A stretch of DNA of 64,000 nt from DAOSEK01 sp035363095 (GTDB lineage: Archaea > Nanobdellota > Nanobdellia > Woesearchaeales > UBA119): contig DAOSEK010000003.1 in assembly GCA_035363095.1 (NCBI GenBank), positions 1 to 64,000 of the forward strand. The letters are read 5' to 3'. This document shows, piece by piece, positions 17,486 through 27,035 of this stretch. The translations under genes were made by a program, and so were the position numbers. Under the pieces are notes generated by a model. The model had not been told where the DNA came from. It did no database searches and was given only the letters and a program-made list of their open reading frames with translations. Within the stretch, counting starts at the first letter, position 1. The number at the start of each line of letters is the position of its first letter.

Positions 17486-18484
17486 TTAAGATACTAAGAA
17501 TAGTTTGTCTTTTGCGATGATTACTTCTATTTGCTCACCAATTTTTAATTTTGAGATCATGGTTTTTGAAAGATTTCCTTCTAATTGAGTCTCTTCAAAG
17601 GTTTTGGGATGTAGAACAGATATGTTTGGATATGTTTTGATTACCTGAGCGTTTATAGGAGAGATTATTTCATATTTGTCTTTAAAAGGGTCTATGTGAA
17701 GTTGGATTTTTTGATTAGAAAATAGTTCTTTAACAATTATTTTATTTTTAGTAGAGATAATTTTATAGAAATCGTTCTCTAATCTGATAACTTCACCTTT
17801 ATAAAAAGAGGGTGCGTTATACCTTATGTTTGTTCTAAGAATATCTTTTGAGGTTAGTCGGTTTCTTGAGAACAGCTGAGTGGAAAAATCATAATCGCCT
17901 CCAAAAGTGTCAATAAATTGAGTTATGTCTTTTCTTACTTTTTGGATTGAGCGAAATTTTACATCGAACCCAAATTGAGTTAAACCAATGCTTTTTATGT
18001 CATAATTTTCTGGTTTTGTTATTATTTCTTCTCTTATGAGGGAAATTATTTTATCTTTTCTCCCTCTTACCTGCAAGATTCCTTCAAAATATCCGCTAGT
18101 TTTTTGGCTACAGTTTAGGCACAATTCTTTGTTTAGTGGTGCTGTATAGATAAGTTCTTGTGAGAATTTCTTTTTTTTAAATAATGAGTTTAGTAAGAAA
18201 ACTATCTCATAGGTATTTTTATTGGGCTGAAGTTGTTTGATTTTTATACTTATTTCATACATAGGATTTTTCTTAATTGAATTAAAAAGCAGTTCTTCAG
18301 CCACTTTTTTTATCTCTTTAGTTTCCCATTTCCCTTTGATAAGATATGAATTACATTTGGGACAGGTAACTATTGAAAACTGATTAATTCCAAAAATTGG
18401 AGGATTTAATTCATAATAACATTTAAGGCAAAGAAATTCTTCCTCTCTTTTTTTCTTTCCACACTTGATACACTTATCGTTCAT
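17486..18484 (-). CDS. nmd3: NMD3 family protein
   Basis: The N terminus has the paired zinc-binding motifs of NMD3: CIKCGKK...FLCLKCYYEL, then CPKCNSYL and LCLNCSQKTSGYFEGILQVRG. The stretch GYFEGILQVRG is diagnostic. Eukaryotic NMD3 is the export adaptor of the large ribosomal subunit; the archaeal homologue is thought to act in ribosome assembly or subunit handling, which is not settled. The C-terminal 100 residues resemble the OB/SH3-like region (INAQVIKTYPNISVLHPKTF). It is a single gene with a repeat on each side. Confidence 0.92.
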   Translation of the reverse strand: MNDKCIKCGKKKREEEFLCLKCYYELNPPIFGINQFSIVTCPKCNSYLIKGKWETKEIKKVAEELLFNSIKKNPMYEISIKIKQLQPNKNTYEIVFLLNSLFKKKKFSQELIYTAPLNKELCLNCSQKTSGYFEGILQVRGRKDKIISLIREEIITKPENYDIKSIGLTQFGFDVKFRSIQKVRKDITQFIDTFGGDYDFSTQLFSRNRLTSKDILRTNIRYNAPSFYKGEVIRLENDFYKIISTKNKIIVKELFSNQKIQLHIDPFKDKYEIISPINAQVIKTYPNISVLHPKTFEETQLEGNLSKTMISKLKIGEQIEVIIAKDKLFLVS

Positions 18485-18924
18485 TAAGTTTAGTTTTAGT
18501 TTTTCCTTTAAATAGATTGCTTTAAAAACGGGCTAATTACAGCAAAAAAGAAAGATTAAAAAACCCCAAGATTTAAATAATCAATCTAAATCAATTAGCA
18601 AATTGCTGTTTTGGATGGTTTTTCATGAAATTCGTTTTTTTTTCCAAACTGTGGCATTAATGAGAAAGTAAGAAGAGTATAAAAGAGTTAAGAGGAAAGT
18701 ATTTTACTTATGAATAATATGAACTTTTTGCCAGATATCTTGTGGTATTTATGCTTGAGTGGTTTTTCATTTATTTTGAATATTAATTTCGCGGATTTCA
18801 ACAAAATTACTCCAAAATATATAAAGTATCAAATAAAGTTTGCACAAGTATCATATGGTTTTTGGGTATTTTCACAAAATCATAATTGTATTAGAATTGG
18901 ATAAAAAAAACTTGATATAAACGT
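18485..18924. other. AT-rich spacer with relics of the dispersed repeat
   Basis: Upstream region of NMD3. It contains fragments such as TTTTTCATGAAATTCG (about 18619-18634) and a later piece with TATTTATGCTTGAGTGGTTTTTCATTT (about 18745-18771) that look like decayed ends of the dispersed element. A 64-codon open frame here covers such relics and is not believed to be a gene. Confidence 0.45.
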
Positions 18925-19205
18925 TGAGAACCTATAATGAAAGACCTCAGCCTAAATGCCAAGATTTTTCGTGAATAATCGAGGTTAATCCTTGCATGGA
19001 TCCGTATATTCAAACTTTTGGCTTGAAAAATCAACAACCTCACCCTAAAGGACGAGGTATGTTGGTAATATAAAAGCATGCGCTGTATTCAGCTAGGTTG
19101 TTGATTACAAAAAAGTGTACCGAGTCCTCTTGTTGAAACACGAGGTATGCTTTTCTATTGGCCAAAGTATGCGAATGAACTGGATTTCATGAAATGAAAA
19201 CATAC
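18925..19205 (-). repeat. Dispersed hairpin repeat, copy 8
   Basis: Core complete: AACCTCACCCTAAAGGACGAGGT, TTGGTAATATAAAAGCATGCG, CTAGGTTGTTGATTAC, then CCTCTTGTTGAAACACGAGG and TATGCTTTTCTATTGG. It ends with GGATTTCATGAAATGAAAACATACC about 35 bp before the SMC start. It occupies the divergent intergenic region between NMD3 and SMC. Confidence 0.85.
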
Positions 19206-19245
19206 CTGATTTAAATTAATGTAAATATACAAAGTGTTTGTTCAA

Positions 19246-22200
19246 ATGACTCAGATAAAAAAGCTTGTAATGAATGGTTTTAAGTCCTTCGCGAAAAGAA
19301 CAGAGCTTAATTTTGGAAACAATTTTAATGTAATCTTAGGACCAAATGGCTCTGGGAAATCTAATGTTTTAGATGCTATATGCTTTGTTTTAGGTAGAAT
19401 GAGTGCTAAGAGTATGAGGGTTGAAAGGGGCTCAAATTTAATCTATAATGGAGGACCTAAGGGCAAAACACTTGAGAAAGCAGAGGTTTCTATTGAGTTT
19501 GATAACTCCAAAAAAGAGTTCCCCTTAGAAGGAGATGTAAAGATTTCAAGAATAATACATCAAAGTGGACAAAGCGATTATAGAATAAATAACAAGAGAA
19601 CTACAAGACAAAATGTAATTGATTTACTGAGTGCGGCAAAGATTAATCCTGAGGGGTATAACATAACTTTGCAAGGGGATATTACTAAGTTTATTGAGAT
19701 GTCTAGTAATGAGAAACGCCAGATTATAGAGGAGATCTCAGGAATTTCAATATATCAGGAAAAAAAAGCAAAAGCTGAATCTGAACTATCAAAAGTAGAA
19801 GAAAAACTTAAAGAAGCTGATATTATTTTAAATGAGAGAAAAAATTATCTTAAGGACCTTAAAAAAGAAAGGGATCAAGCTTTAAAATACAAGGAAATGA
19901 AAGATAAGATTGATCAAAATAGAGCTACATATCTAAATATTCAATTAACTAAGAAAAATGTGGAGTTAGAAGAAATTAAATCCAAAGCTACAAAGATAAA
20001 TGTCGAGGTTGAAAAGGCAAATTCTAAGATAGAACAATACAAAAAGAAAATTTCAGATAATAAGAACAAAAGTGAGGAAATTTCAAAACATATTGAAGAA
20101 AAAGGCCAAAAGGAACAGATTGAACTAAATAGAGAGATTGAAGGACTCAAAGTAGATTTTGAGAAGAATAAAATTATTCTTGAAAATCATAAAAGGGAGA
20201 AAGAAAAGCTCTCTGAGAGAAAGATAGCTATTGAAAATGAGATTTCAGATATTGAATCTAAAATATTATTATCACAATCACTTGTAAAGGAAAATGAATC
20301 CATTCTACTAGCTAAGAATAAAGATATAGAATTAATTAAAACAAAGGTTCAAAAAATAAAAAAAGACTATAATCTTGAAAATATTGGCGATATTGAAAGC
20401 TCATTGGAAAAAAATGATAAAGAGATCGAAGAGCTATCAGCAGAAGCAAATTCTTTAAGGGAGATTCAGCAGTCCCTTTTGAGAGAAAAGGATAGACTTG
20501 CTTTAGAGCTTGAGATGATTTCAAAGGAAGCCGAAAAGATTGAAGGACTTAAAAAAGAACATAAAAAGGAGATTAGTGAACTTGAATCTAAAAAGGATGA
20601 ATTTAAAAAGGCTACTTTACTTTTGAATAATTTATTAAATGATGATTCTAAGATTTCGCTTGAAATTGGAGAGCTTAAAAAGAAGTCGATTTCTTTAAGA
20701 GAAAGACTTGAATCGCTCAAAATAAAAAGCGAGTCAATTAAGCAATCTCAGGCTTTTGATGTTTCGTTAAAGAAGATTCTTGAACTAAAATCTAAATACT
20801 CAGGGATTTATGGGAAGATTTCAGATCTTGGTACCACACAGGCAAAATACTCTTCAGCCCTTGATGCTACAGCAGGAGGTTCTATGAATTATATTGTTGT
20901 TGATAACGATCAGACAGCAACTATTTGCATTAAATACCTTAAAGAAAATAAACTTGGGAGTGCTGTTTTTATTCCCTTGAATAAGATAAGATATAGCGAT
21001 CCTACTCCTGAACAAAAGAAACTATTGGCAACAACTGGAGCAATTGATTTTGCAATAAACCTTGTGAAGTGTGATCCAAAGTTTAGGAATGCTTTCAAAT
21101 TTGTCTTTGGCTCAACAATTGTTGTGAATGATATTGATGTTTCTAGAAGGATTGGTATTGGCAAAATAAGAATGGTTACACTTGATGGAGATTTGACAGA
21201 AACTAGTGGACTTATGAGAGGAGGTTTTAACAAAACTAAAAGGGTTTCAGGATTTAAAAGCGAAGAGTTCTCAAAAGAGATGGAAGAGCTTGAGATTAGT
21301 GTACAAAAGAGTGATTCCCAGATTTCTAAGCTTGCAAGGGAAAAAGACGAGATAGAATCTAAGATTTCGGAATTAAGAAATAAAAAGGCATCTTTGGAAG
21401 GAGAAATAATTAAGCTTAGTAAAGGTCTTTATCTTGATGAGAATACACTTGATGTGTCTTCAACTAAGGTCGATATTCTTAAAAAGGAATCTGGCAGAGT
21501 TGATAATGAATTATCAAAGATTGTAAGTAAGATAAGTGAGTTAAACAAGAAATTAGCAGGATTAAAGATTGATAAACAAAAGCTAAAAGAAAGTATTTCA
21601 AAGATGAAAGACCCTGCTAAGGTTGCAGAGCTTACAACATATGAGGAGACCTTAAGAAAGCTTGAAAGGGATATATTTGAAAAGGAACCTATTATAAAGC
21701 TTGAAAAAGATAAAATTGAGTCATATAAAAAGGAAGTTGATGATTCAAAGCAAGCTATTAAAGAACTTGATAAGGAAGATTTAAAGATTACAAAGGAGAT
21801 AAATGAACTTTGTAAAAGAATTGAAAACATAAATAAGGAAATTACGCAAAAAGAAGGGAAGGCTGAGAAGTTTTACGTTGAATTTAAAGAACTTTTTGAA
21901 AAGAGAAGTAAGCTTGAAAAGGAAAACCAAGTAATTGATAATGAGATTAATTCTATTTTCTCAGAGTCAAGAACTCTTGAGCAGAAATATAATCTCTTAT
22001 CACTTCAGATTGTTCAGGCTGAAGGTGAGAAATCTAATCTGTGTAAACAGCTTGAACCATATGTTAAGGTAGAGCTTATTAAAAATCCTGATGAGGAACA
22101 AATTAAAAAGGAAATTGCACGATTTGAAATGCTTGTAGAGAGTATTGGTACTGTTAATATGAAGGCTTTGGAGATATATGACCTTGCCGAAGGAGAGTAT

Positions 22201-22740
22201 AATAAGTTTTTGGATAAAAAGAAAACGCTTGAATCTGAAAGAGAGGAAGTGTTAAAACTTATTAAGAGTCTTGAACATAAAAAGAAGGAAAAGTTCTTTG
22301 ATATTTTTGAGAAGACAAATGATAATTTTAAGAAGATGTTTAGTGAGTTATCTACAAAAGATAGCAGTGCCTACCTTGAGCTTGAGAATCCAGAATCTCC
22401 TTTTGAAGGAGGAATGAATTTGAAGGTTAAGATTAGTGGCAATAGATATCTTGATTTAAGAAGCCTTTCAGGAGGAGAAAAATCATTAACGGCATTGGCA
22501 TTTATTTTTTCAGTTCAGGAGTTTGAACCTGCATCATTTTATGTTCTTGATGAGGTTGATTCTGCACTTGATAAAAAGAATAGCGAAAAACTTGCTCAGC
22601 TCATTAAAAAATATTCAAAGCGAGCTCAGTATGTTGTAATCAGCCATAATGATGAGATGATTTCTGAGGGAGATTTGCTATTTGGAGCAAGCATGGATAA
22701 GGCTACCTTGATTAGTAAGATTATTTCTGTTAGAGTTTAA
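19246..22740 (+). CDS. smc: Chromosome segregation ATPase SMC
   Basis: Structural maintenance of chromosomes protein for DNA loop extrusion and condensation. Head: FKSFAKRTELNFG, Walker A GPNGSGKSN near residue 32, and Q-loop region; then about 300 residues of Glu/Lys-rich coiled coil; hinge domain (about 505-660) with GKISDLGTTQAKYSSALDA and RMVTLDGDLTETSGLMRGG; return coil; C-terminal head with signature LRSLSGGEKSLTALAF and Walker B FYVLDEVDSALD. At 1164 residues it has normal length. I prefer ATG 19246 over GTG 19234 because TTTAAATT at 19210-19217 is centred about 32 nt upstream. ScpA/ScpB partners are not in the window. Confidence 0.97.
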   Translation: MTQIKKLVMNGFKSFAKRTELNFGNNFNVILGPNGSGKSNVLDAICFVLGRMSAKSMRVERGSNLIYNGGPKGKTLEKAEVSIEFDNSKKEFPLEGDVKISRIIHQSGQSDYRINNKRTTRQNVIDLLSAAKINPEGYNITLQGDITKFIEMSSNEKRQIIEEISGISIYQEKKAKAESELSKVEEKLKEADIILNERKNYLKDLKKERDQALKYKEMKDKIDQNRATYLNIQLTKKNVELEEIKSKATKINVEVEKANSKIEQYKKKISDNKNKSEEISKHIEEKGQKEQIELNREIEGLKVDFEKNKIILENHKREKEKLSERKIAIENEISDIESKILLSQSLVKENESILLAKNKDIELIKTKVQKIKKDYNLENIGDIESSLEKNDKEIEELSAEANSLREIQQSLLREKDRLALELEMISKEAEKIEGLKKEHKKEISELESKKDEFKKATLLLNNLLNDDSKISLEIGELKKKSISLRERLESLKIKSESIKQSQAFDVSLKKILELKSKYSGIYGKISDLGTTQAKYSSALDATAGGSMNYIVVDNDQTATICIKYLKENKLGSAVFIPLNKIRYSDPTPEQKKLLATTGAIDFAINLVKCDPKFRNAFKFVFGSTIVVNDIDVSRRIGIGKIRMVTLDGDLTETSGLMRGGFNKTKRVSGFKSEEFSKEMEELEISVQKSDSQISKLAREKDEIESKISELRNKKASLEGEIIKLSKGLYLDENTLDVSSTKVDILKKESGRVDNELSKIVSKISELNKKLAGLKIDKQKLKESISKMKDPAKVAELTTYEETLRKLERDIFEKEPIIKLEKDKIESYKKEVDDSKQAIKELDKEDLKITKEINELCKRIENINKEITQKEGKAEKFYVEFKELFEKRSKLEKENQVIDNEINSIFSESRTLEQKYNLLSLQIVQAEGEKSNLCKQLEPYVKVELIKNPDEEQIKKEIARFEMLVESIGTVNMKALEIYDLAEGEYNKFLDKKKTLESEREEVLKLIKSLEHKKKEKFFDIFEKTNDNFKKMFSELSTKDSSAYLELENPESPFEGGMNLKVKISGNRYLDLRSLSGGEKSLTALAFIFSVQEFEPASFYVLDEVDSALDKKNSEKLAQLIKKYSKRAQYVVISHNDEMISEGDLLFGASMDKATLISKIISVRV

Positions 22741-22824
22741 GTTACTTTATATATTGTTTTGGTGATCATAGTTTTATTTTTTTCTTGGCTTTTAGCAATA
22801 TGTTTAATAGCTGTAAATAAGAGA

Positions 22825-23212
22825 AATGAAAAAACTCGGCATAAATGTCTTAGATATCTTTAGGATATTCTAAGTTAAACGTTATGTGAATACTTCTTTT
22901 CTCAAGTTATTCTTTATTACATACCTCAAATGACCAAAGTATGCAAAATGAGCGAGGATTCCATGAAATGAAAAACCTCGGCATAAATGCCGAGGTATCT
23001 TTAGGATAGTCAAGGTTAATCCTTGCATGAATCCGTCTATTCTGACTTTGGCTTGAAAAATCAACAACCTCGCTCTAAAGGGCGAGGTATGTTGGTAATA
23101 TCAAGGCATGTTGGTAATATAAAAGCATCCGCTGTATTAAAGCGAGGTTGTTGATTACAAAAAAGCGTACCGAGTCCTCTTGTTGAAACATGAGATATGC
23201 TTTTCTAGTAAT
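22825..23212 (-). repeat. Dispersed hairpin repeat, copy 9 (double)
   Basis: Longest copy. 22825-22970 is the sub-module nearly identical to the complement of 17234-17376. It is followed by a complete element with all three hairpins: ACCTCGGCATAAATGCCGAGGT (22977-22998), AACCTCGCTCTAAAGGGCGAGGT, and CCTCTTGTTGAAACATGAGA. A short local duplication (TTGGTAATATNAAGGCATG then TTGGTAATATAAAAGCATC) occurs at about 23090-23130. It lies between the convergent SMC and glycosyltransferase genes. The segment 23213-23410 is GATA-rich low-complexity sequence. Confidence 0.88.
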
Positions 23213-23410
23213 CAAGAAAAGAGATAGAGTAGATAAATAAGAGATCTAACTCAGAGATATAGATAATAGATGTTAAGAGTAAATATAAAGAATATATATA
23301 GAGAAAATATATAGATAAGACGTATGAAAAATTGATAAGGAAGATTTATACATAGAACTGATATTGATAATTTATATGAGTAAATAGTAAATGAATATAA
23401 AGAGTTTGAA

Positions 23411-24559
23411 TTATTGAGTGTTTTCTAGATAAGTGTCCATTAAATCTGATATTGATGTAGTGGTATTCTCCCAACTAAACCTATTGTGTATTAATTCCAT
23501 TCCAGCTTTGCCTATTTTTTCTCTAATTTCGGTTTCAAGGGATAGTTTTTTGAGAATTTTGTATAGTTCATAATCAGAATAAGGGTCAAAAAGATAGCCG
23601 TTCTTACCATTTTTTATTATTTCTGAAGCAATGCCTACTTTTGAAGATATTACAGGGATCTGAGAAGCCATTGCTTCTAAAAGCACAAGACCTGTTGTTT
23701 CGGTAAATGATGGCAAAACAAAGATATCCATTGCTTGATAGTAATCTTGTGGATTATCAACTGATCCGACTAGAATTGTATCAGGAAGTTTTGAGAATTG
23801 TTCTTTTATATCTAAAATACCATCACCTACAATCAAAAGTTTTGGATTTTTGTGTTTTATATCCATTTTTAACCTTCTAAATGCCCTGTATAGAACTTTA
23901 AGATTTTTTTCTCTTGCTAAACGACCACAAAAACCGATTACTATGCTATTTTTATCAATACCTAGTTTTTGTTTTGCCTCTTCTTTATTGATTGCAGGAT
24001 GAAAATTTTTTAGGTTAACCCCAAGGCGTATTGCAACTTTATTTGATTTTACACCAAGACTTGATATTTTTTCTCCTACTTCATTTGAAGGTACCATGAT
24101 TAAATCAACTCGATTTAAGAGAAATCTTTGAATTAATCTAGTTATGAATCTTACAAATCTTTTCTTGATTAAACAACCTTTTATACTTAGTTGGAATAGT
24201 TCCCAATCAATTGAGTGAACATAGTATAAGAGAGGTTTTTTCATAAGTTTTGAGAGTAAGATTGAACATATTCCTATTGAACCAGATGTGTTTACCCAGA
24301 CTAAATCTGCTTTTGAAATGGCTTTTGATATTACTCTGAATTTGAATTTTGGAATACTATAATCTCCTGCTTTTAAATTAGTCAGTGGAATTCTTAATGT
24401 ATGAACATTTTCAAAAATTCTACTTTGCCCAGAAAAATTTGGTGCGATAACTAACACATTGTATTTTTTTGAGAGCATAGGGATTATTTCAAATAAAAAT
24501 CTTGATATGCCATCCCATCTTGGAAGGTATGAGTCCGATGCTATTACTATGGTTTTCAT
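23411..24559 (-). CDS. Glycosyltransferase family 4
   Basis: GT-B-type retaining glycosyltransferase. The N-terminal acceptor domain begins KTIVIASDSYLPRWDGISRF; the C-terminal donor domain has VIGFCGRLAREKNLKVLYRA, the E-x7-E region FTETTGLVLLEAMASQIPVI, and the terminal helix. The family transfers sugars from nucleotide-sugar donors to lipids or glycans. The ATG at 24559 is chosen over a TTG four codons upstream. The next gene upstream on the same strand encodes a PIG-L-like deacetylase, so the two may act on the same glycolipid. An organisation like GPI or mycothiol synthesis (GlcNAc transfer followed by de-N-acetylation) is possible but unproved. Confidence 0.92.
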   Translation of the reverse strand: MKTIVIASDSYLPRWDGISRFLFEIIPMLSKKYNVLVIAPNFSGQSRIFENVHTLRIPLTNLKAGDYSIPKFKFRVISKAISKADLVWVNTSGSIGICSILLSKLMKKPLLYYVHSIDWELFQLSIKGCLIKKRFVRFITRLIQRFLLNRVDLIMVPSNEVGEKISSLGVKSNKVAIRLGVNLKNFHPAINKEEAKQKLGIDKNSIVIGFCGRLAREKNLKVLYRAFRRLKMDIKHKNPKLLIVGDGILDIKEQFSKLPDTILVGSVDNPQDYYQAMDIFVLPSFTETTGLVLLEAMASQIPVISSKVGIASEIIKNGKNGYLFDPYSDYELYKILKKLSLETEIREKIGKAGMELIHNRFSWENTTTSISDLMDTYLENTQ

Positions 24560-24670
24560 TTGAATAAGCAATATTTGTTAGTTTGTGCAGATTATTTTGG
24601 TTTCTTGTTTTGGTTCCTTGTTTGAGTTTAATGCTTGAGGAAATTTTATGTGTTTGTTATATTAGTTTAT

Positions 24671-24709
24671 TGTTTGAGTATACTGTTTGAGTATGTTGCT
24701 TGAGTATGT
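24671..24709. repeat. 13-bp tandem repeat, 3 units
   Basis: TGTTTGAGTATAC, TGTTTGAGTATGT and TGCTTGAGTATGT follow each other at 24671-24683, 24684-24696 and 24697-24709. It lies in the 300-bp spacer between the glycosyltransferase and deacetylase genes, which has no ORF. Confidence 0.8.
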
Positions 24710-24841
24710 TGTGAGTGTATTGTCAGATCATTATTGTAATATCATAATACATATTTCTTGAATTTATTTTTTAATTCTGTTTGTTGCATTTATTAGTTGA
24801 TGCTTATGTCTTTTAGTGAATTCTGTTAATTGATAATTAGG

Positions 24842-24885
24842 TTGCATGAAATTGATGATGAAGTTGCATGAAATTGATGATTGTG
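24842..24885. repeat. 22-bp tandem repeat, 2 units, at the 3' end of the deacetylase gene
   Basis: TTGCATGAAATTGATGATGAAG (24842-24863 region) is repeated with changes only at its end (24864-24885), directly abutting the stop codon of the PIG-L-like gene. A third, weaker copy overlaps the stop (TTACATGATTTTGT). Confidence 0.75.
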
Positions 24886-25617
24886 TTACATGATTTTGTA
24901 AAATTTTTCAGCAAATAAAGTTCCTGTTTTAATCCCGTTAAATAACATTTCCAAATACATTTTTGCAAGTAAAGATATCATTGAGATTTTTTGACTTTTA
25001 AAGCAAGATATTGCCTGAGATTTTTTTCTTATTTGTTTTGAGATATTTATATATATTACAGGATAACTATTTGATTTTAGGTTAAATATGTTCCAAACAT
25101 CAAATGAAAATACATCTGGTTTATAATCATCTCCTAATGAATTGATAATGTCTAAAAGTATTGTAAGTGAGTTACGATGGTCTATATGTACATCATCAGG
25201 AGCATGTGTAAATATTTTTACAGGTTTGTATTCTCTTAATATCTTTACAAGCTTTGAGAATGTATCTTTTAGTTTGTATTCCAAAAGAAATTTGCCTTCG
25301 GATAAATCAAAAAAAAATAATTCTTTTGCTTTGATTATTTCGTTAGCTTTTAATGATTCATCTCTTCTGGTTTTTATTGTGAATTTTGTTTTTGTCAAAG
25401 GATTTGCTTTTTGACCAGCCGACAAAACAATTACATAAACATCGTATCCTTCTTCGGATAGTTTTGCAAGGCTTCCACCAGCTCCAAGTATTTGGTCATC
25501 TGAATGAGCACAAAAGGCAAAAACATTTCCTTTTGTTTTTGGGATAAGTGAACCTACTTTATTGTTTTGAGAATCTTTCTTGTTTTCGGCCATATTAGTT
25601 TTAGATGTTTGTGACAT
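24886..25617 (-). CDS. PIG-L/LmbE-family deacetylase
   Basis: Zinc-dependent N-acetylglucosaminyl deacetylase family. The metal-binding motif FAFCAHSDDQILGAGG (AHxDD) lies near residue 40; VYVIVLSAG, RRDESLKA, and THAPDDVHIDHRNS (third metal ligand, HxDH) follow, all at the usual spacing. The family removes acetyl groups from GlcNAc linked to lipids or small thiols. ATG 25617 is preceded by AAAGGTGA at a suitable distance; the open frame's earlier ATG at 25644 has none. It precedes the GT4 gene on the same strand with a 300-bp spacer. Confidence 0.92.
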   Translation of the reverse strand: MSQTSKTNMAENKKDSQNNKVGSLIPKTKGNVFAFCAHSDDQILGAGGSLAKLSEEGYDVYVIVLSAGQKANPLTKTKFTIKTRRDESLKANEIIKAKELFFFDLSEGKFLLEYKLKDTFSKLVKILREYKPVKIFTHAPDDVHIDHRNSLTILLDIINSLGDDYKPDVFSFDVWNIFNLKSNSYPVIYINISKQIRKKSQAISCFKSQKISMISLLAKMYLEMLFNGIKTGTLFAEKFYKIM

Positions 25618-26004
25618 GATGTTATTCACCTTTAAAGCATACAATTTTTATTTGTTTTGTTTTTAAATATTAAATTATTCCTGTTAATATCTCTTTTAGG
25701 ATATGTATTTTTGCATTTTGAATGGATAACTTTGTGAATTTGTTTTTTTAGGTTAAGTTTTGTGTGTTTAGATATAATTTTTGTGTATGAAAGGATTATA
25801 TATTAAGCTATTGAGCATGGTTTTAAACGAATGTTTGAATTTATTGGTTGAAAGTAAATTTTATTGTTTGAAAGCAATTTTTTAAAGTATAACTTTTAAA
25901 GCATGTATTTCAAAGGAGTATGAATAAAATGTTCATTTAAAGAGTTAACCAAAAAGGTATTGATTAACCTTGTTTGTTGGATGTAATTTAGTAGATCTTG
26001 TTTA
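25618..26004. other. Intergenic spacer, no gene seen
   Basis: AT-rich region upstream of the PIG-L-like gene. It contains short dispersed TTGTTTGAAAGCA/TTGGTTGAAAGTA near-repeats (about 25845-25880) but no ORF with a ribosome site longer than a few codons and no RNA fold I recognise. Confidence 0.5.
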
Positions 26005-26955
26005 TTACATAGTATCAAGTATCTCATGAGGGTTTTGTCTTTCTATTAGATTTTTTGAAAGGAAATATTTAGAATATAGATAAGATTTTTCTTCATTTTT
26101 AACTCGAGCAAGCTTATCTGCAATTATTAAACCATAGGGATAACCTAAAAAAGTGCCATCTAAAGAGTTTGTTGAAAGTCTGGATAGTGCTTCTAAAGGA
26201 TTTGATAGGTGATCAATTCTAAAGGAAAAGTTTGATAAAGGATGTAAATAGGCAAAAGAGGTGGTTATTTTTAATGCACTATCTGCAAATGTAGAATCTG
26301 AAAAAACGTCAAGGCAGACCCAACGTTTGAAATCAAGAGATTTTGAAAATGTCAATATTTCTTCGTTTAAAATGGCACCTGATTGGGATTTTAATTGAGA
26401 ATTTTTTGAAAAGCCTATTAGATTTATCTTTTTTTGGTTTGATATATTGATTAGTTGTTTTAATTCTTCTAAATCATATTCTGTTGGACAAAGAGAGCCA
26501 TCAAGGACTAAAAGTTCCCCTTGATTCATATTTTGGGCGATATGGATGGCTAGTTTTAATTCAAATATTCTTCTAATTTGGGATATGAATGTTTCTTTAG
26601 GATTGTCCTTTGCAGAAATGATATGTTTATTTTGAAAAAATGGAAGTTCGTTTGATATCTCACATTCTAAAGGTTGTAAGTTTTTAGTTTTGATAAATGT
26701 TTGAAAAATCTCATGACTTAGTCTTTTTTCATTTTTAAATTTTACATATGCAAATCTAAGAAGATAAAAGGACTGATTGTAAGTTGAGAATATCTCTTGA
26801 ATGCCCCCATCTAAAAAATATGCTGAACCTAATGAAGTGGGGCTTATTTCTATAAAATTCTGGATGTTTAGTTCTTTTGGCTTTAGATTCCCACAGATTT
26901 TTCCATCTATTTTTGTTAGTTGCTTATTTTCTTTTGAAATATTAAAAAATTCCAT
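26005..26955 (-). CDS. nurA: NurA-domain nuclease
   Basis: NurA is a 5'-3' nuclease that partners HerA. The protein shows the RNase H-like NurA layout: an acidic YFLDGGIQEIF strand, LLVLDGSLCPTEYD with the catalytic DGS, NLIGFSKNSQL, then FAYLHPLSNFSFRIDH and GYPYGLIIADKLARV near the end, as in archaeal NurA (tyrosine-proline and Arg-x-Asp elements before the gYPxxLixADxxA motif). ATG 26955 is centred 28 nt after TTTATAAA (26979-26986), giving a leaderless mRNA; ATG 26964 is an alternative. It is not next to herA (5396-7210). Similarity was judged by eye, so I allow some doubt. Confidence 0.78.
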   Translation of the reverse strand: MEFFNISKENKQLTKIDGKICGNLKPKELNIQNFIEISPTSLGSAYFLDGGIQEIFSTYNQSFYLLRFAYVKFKNEKRLSHEIFQTFIKTKNLQPLECEISNELPFFQNKHIISAKDNPKETFISQIRRIFELKLAIHIAQNMNQGELLVLDGSLCPTEYDLEELKQLINISNQKKINLIGFSKNSQLKSQSGAILNEEILTFSKSLDFKRWVCLDVFSDSTFADSALKITTSFAYLHPLSNFSFRIDHLSNPLEALSRLSTNSLDGTFLGYPYGLIIADKLARVKNEEKSYLYSKYFLSKNLIERQNPHEILDTM

Positions 26956-26978
26956 TTTATTCATTGATAATTTAAGAC

Positions 26979-27009
26979 TTTATAAATAATTTTGTGAAAG
27001 ATTTATAAA
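26979..27009. promoter_or_regulatory. Divergent TATA boxes of nurA and membrane regulator
   Basis: TTTATAAA occurs at 26979-26986 and 27002-27009. The first is centred 27 nt from the nurA ATG on the minus strand, the second about 30 nt from ATG 27036 on the plus strand. The two promoters overlap back to back in 31 bp. Confidence 0.65.
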
Positions 27010-27035
27010 TAGATAATCTATTCATCTTTAGACAT

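Noticed and set aside
18710..18904. 64-codon open frame on the plus strand upstream of SMC
   Set aside because: Overlaps relics of the repeat, no ribosome site, composition unlike neighbouring proteins.
18891..19079. 62-codon open frame on the minus strand
   Set aside because: Same repeat-derived translation (LLYYQHTSSFRVRLLIFQAK) as in other copies; not conserved in frame among them.
21429..21830. 133-codon antisense frame in the SMC coiled coil
   Set aside because: Ser/Phe/Leu-rich product is the usual antisense of Glu/Lys-rich coiled-coil codons.
22882..23067. 61-codon open frame on the minus strand
   Set aside because: Repeat-derived; resembles 3741-3974 only because the underlying repeat does.
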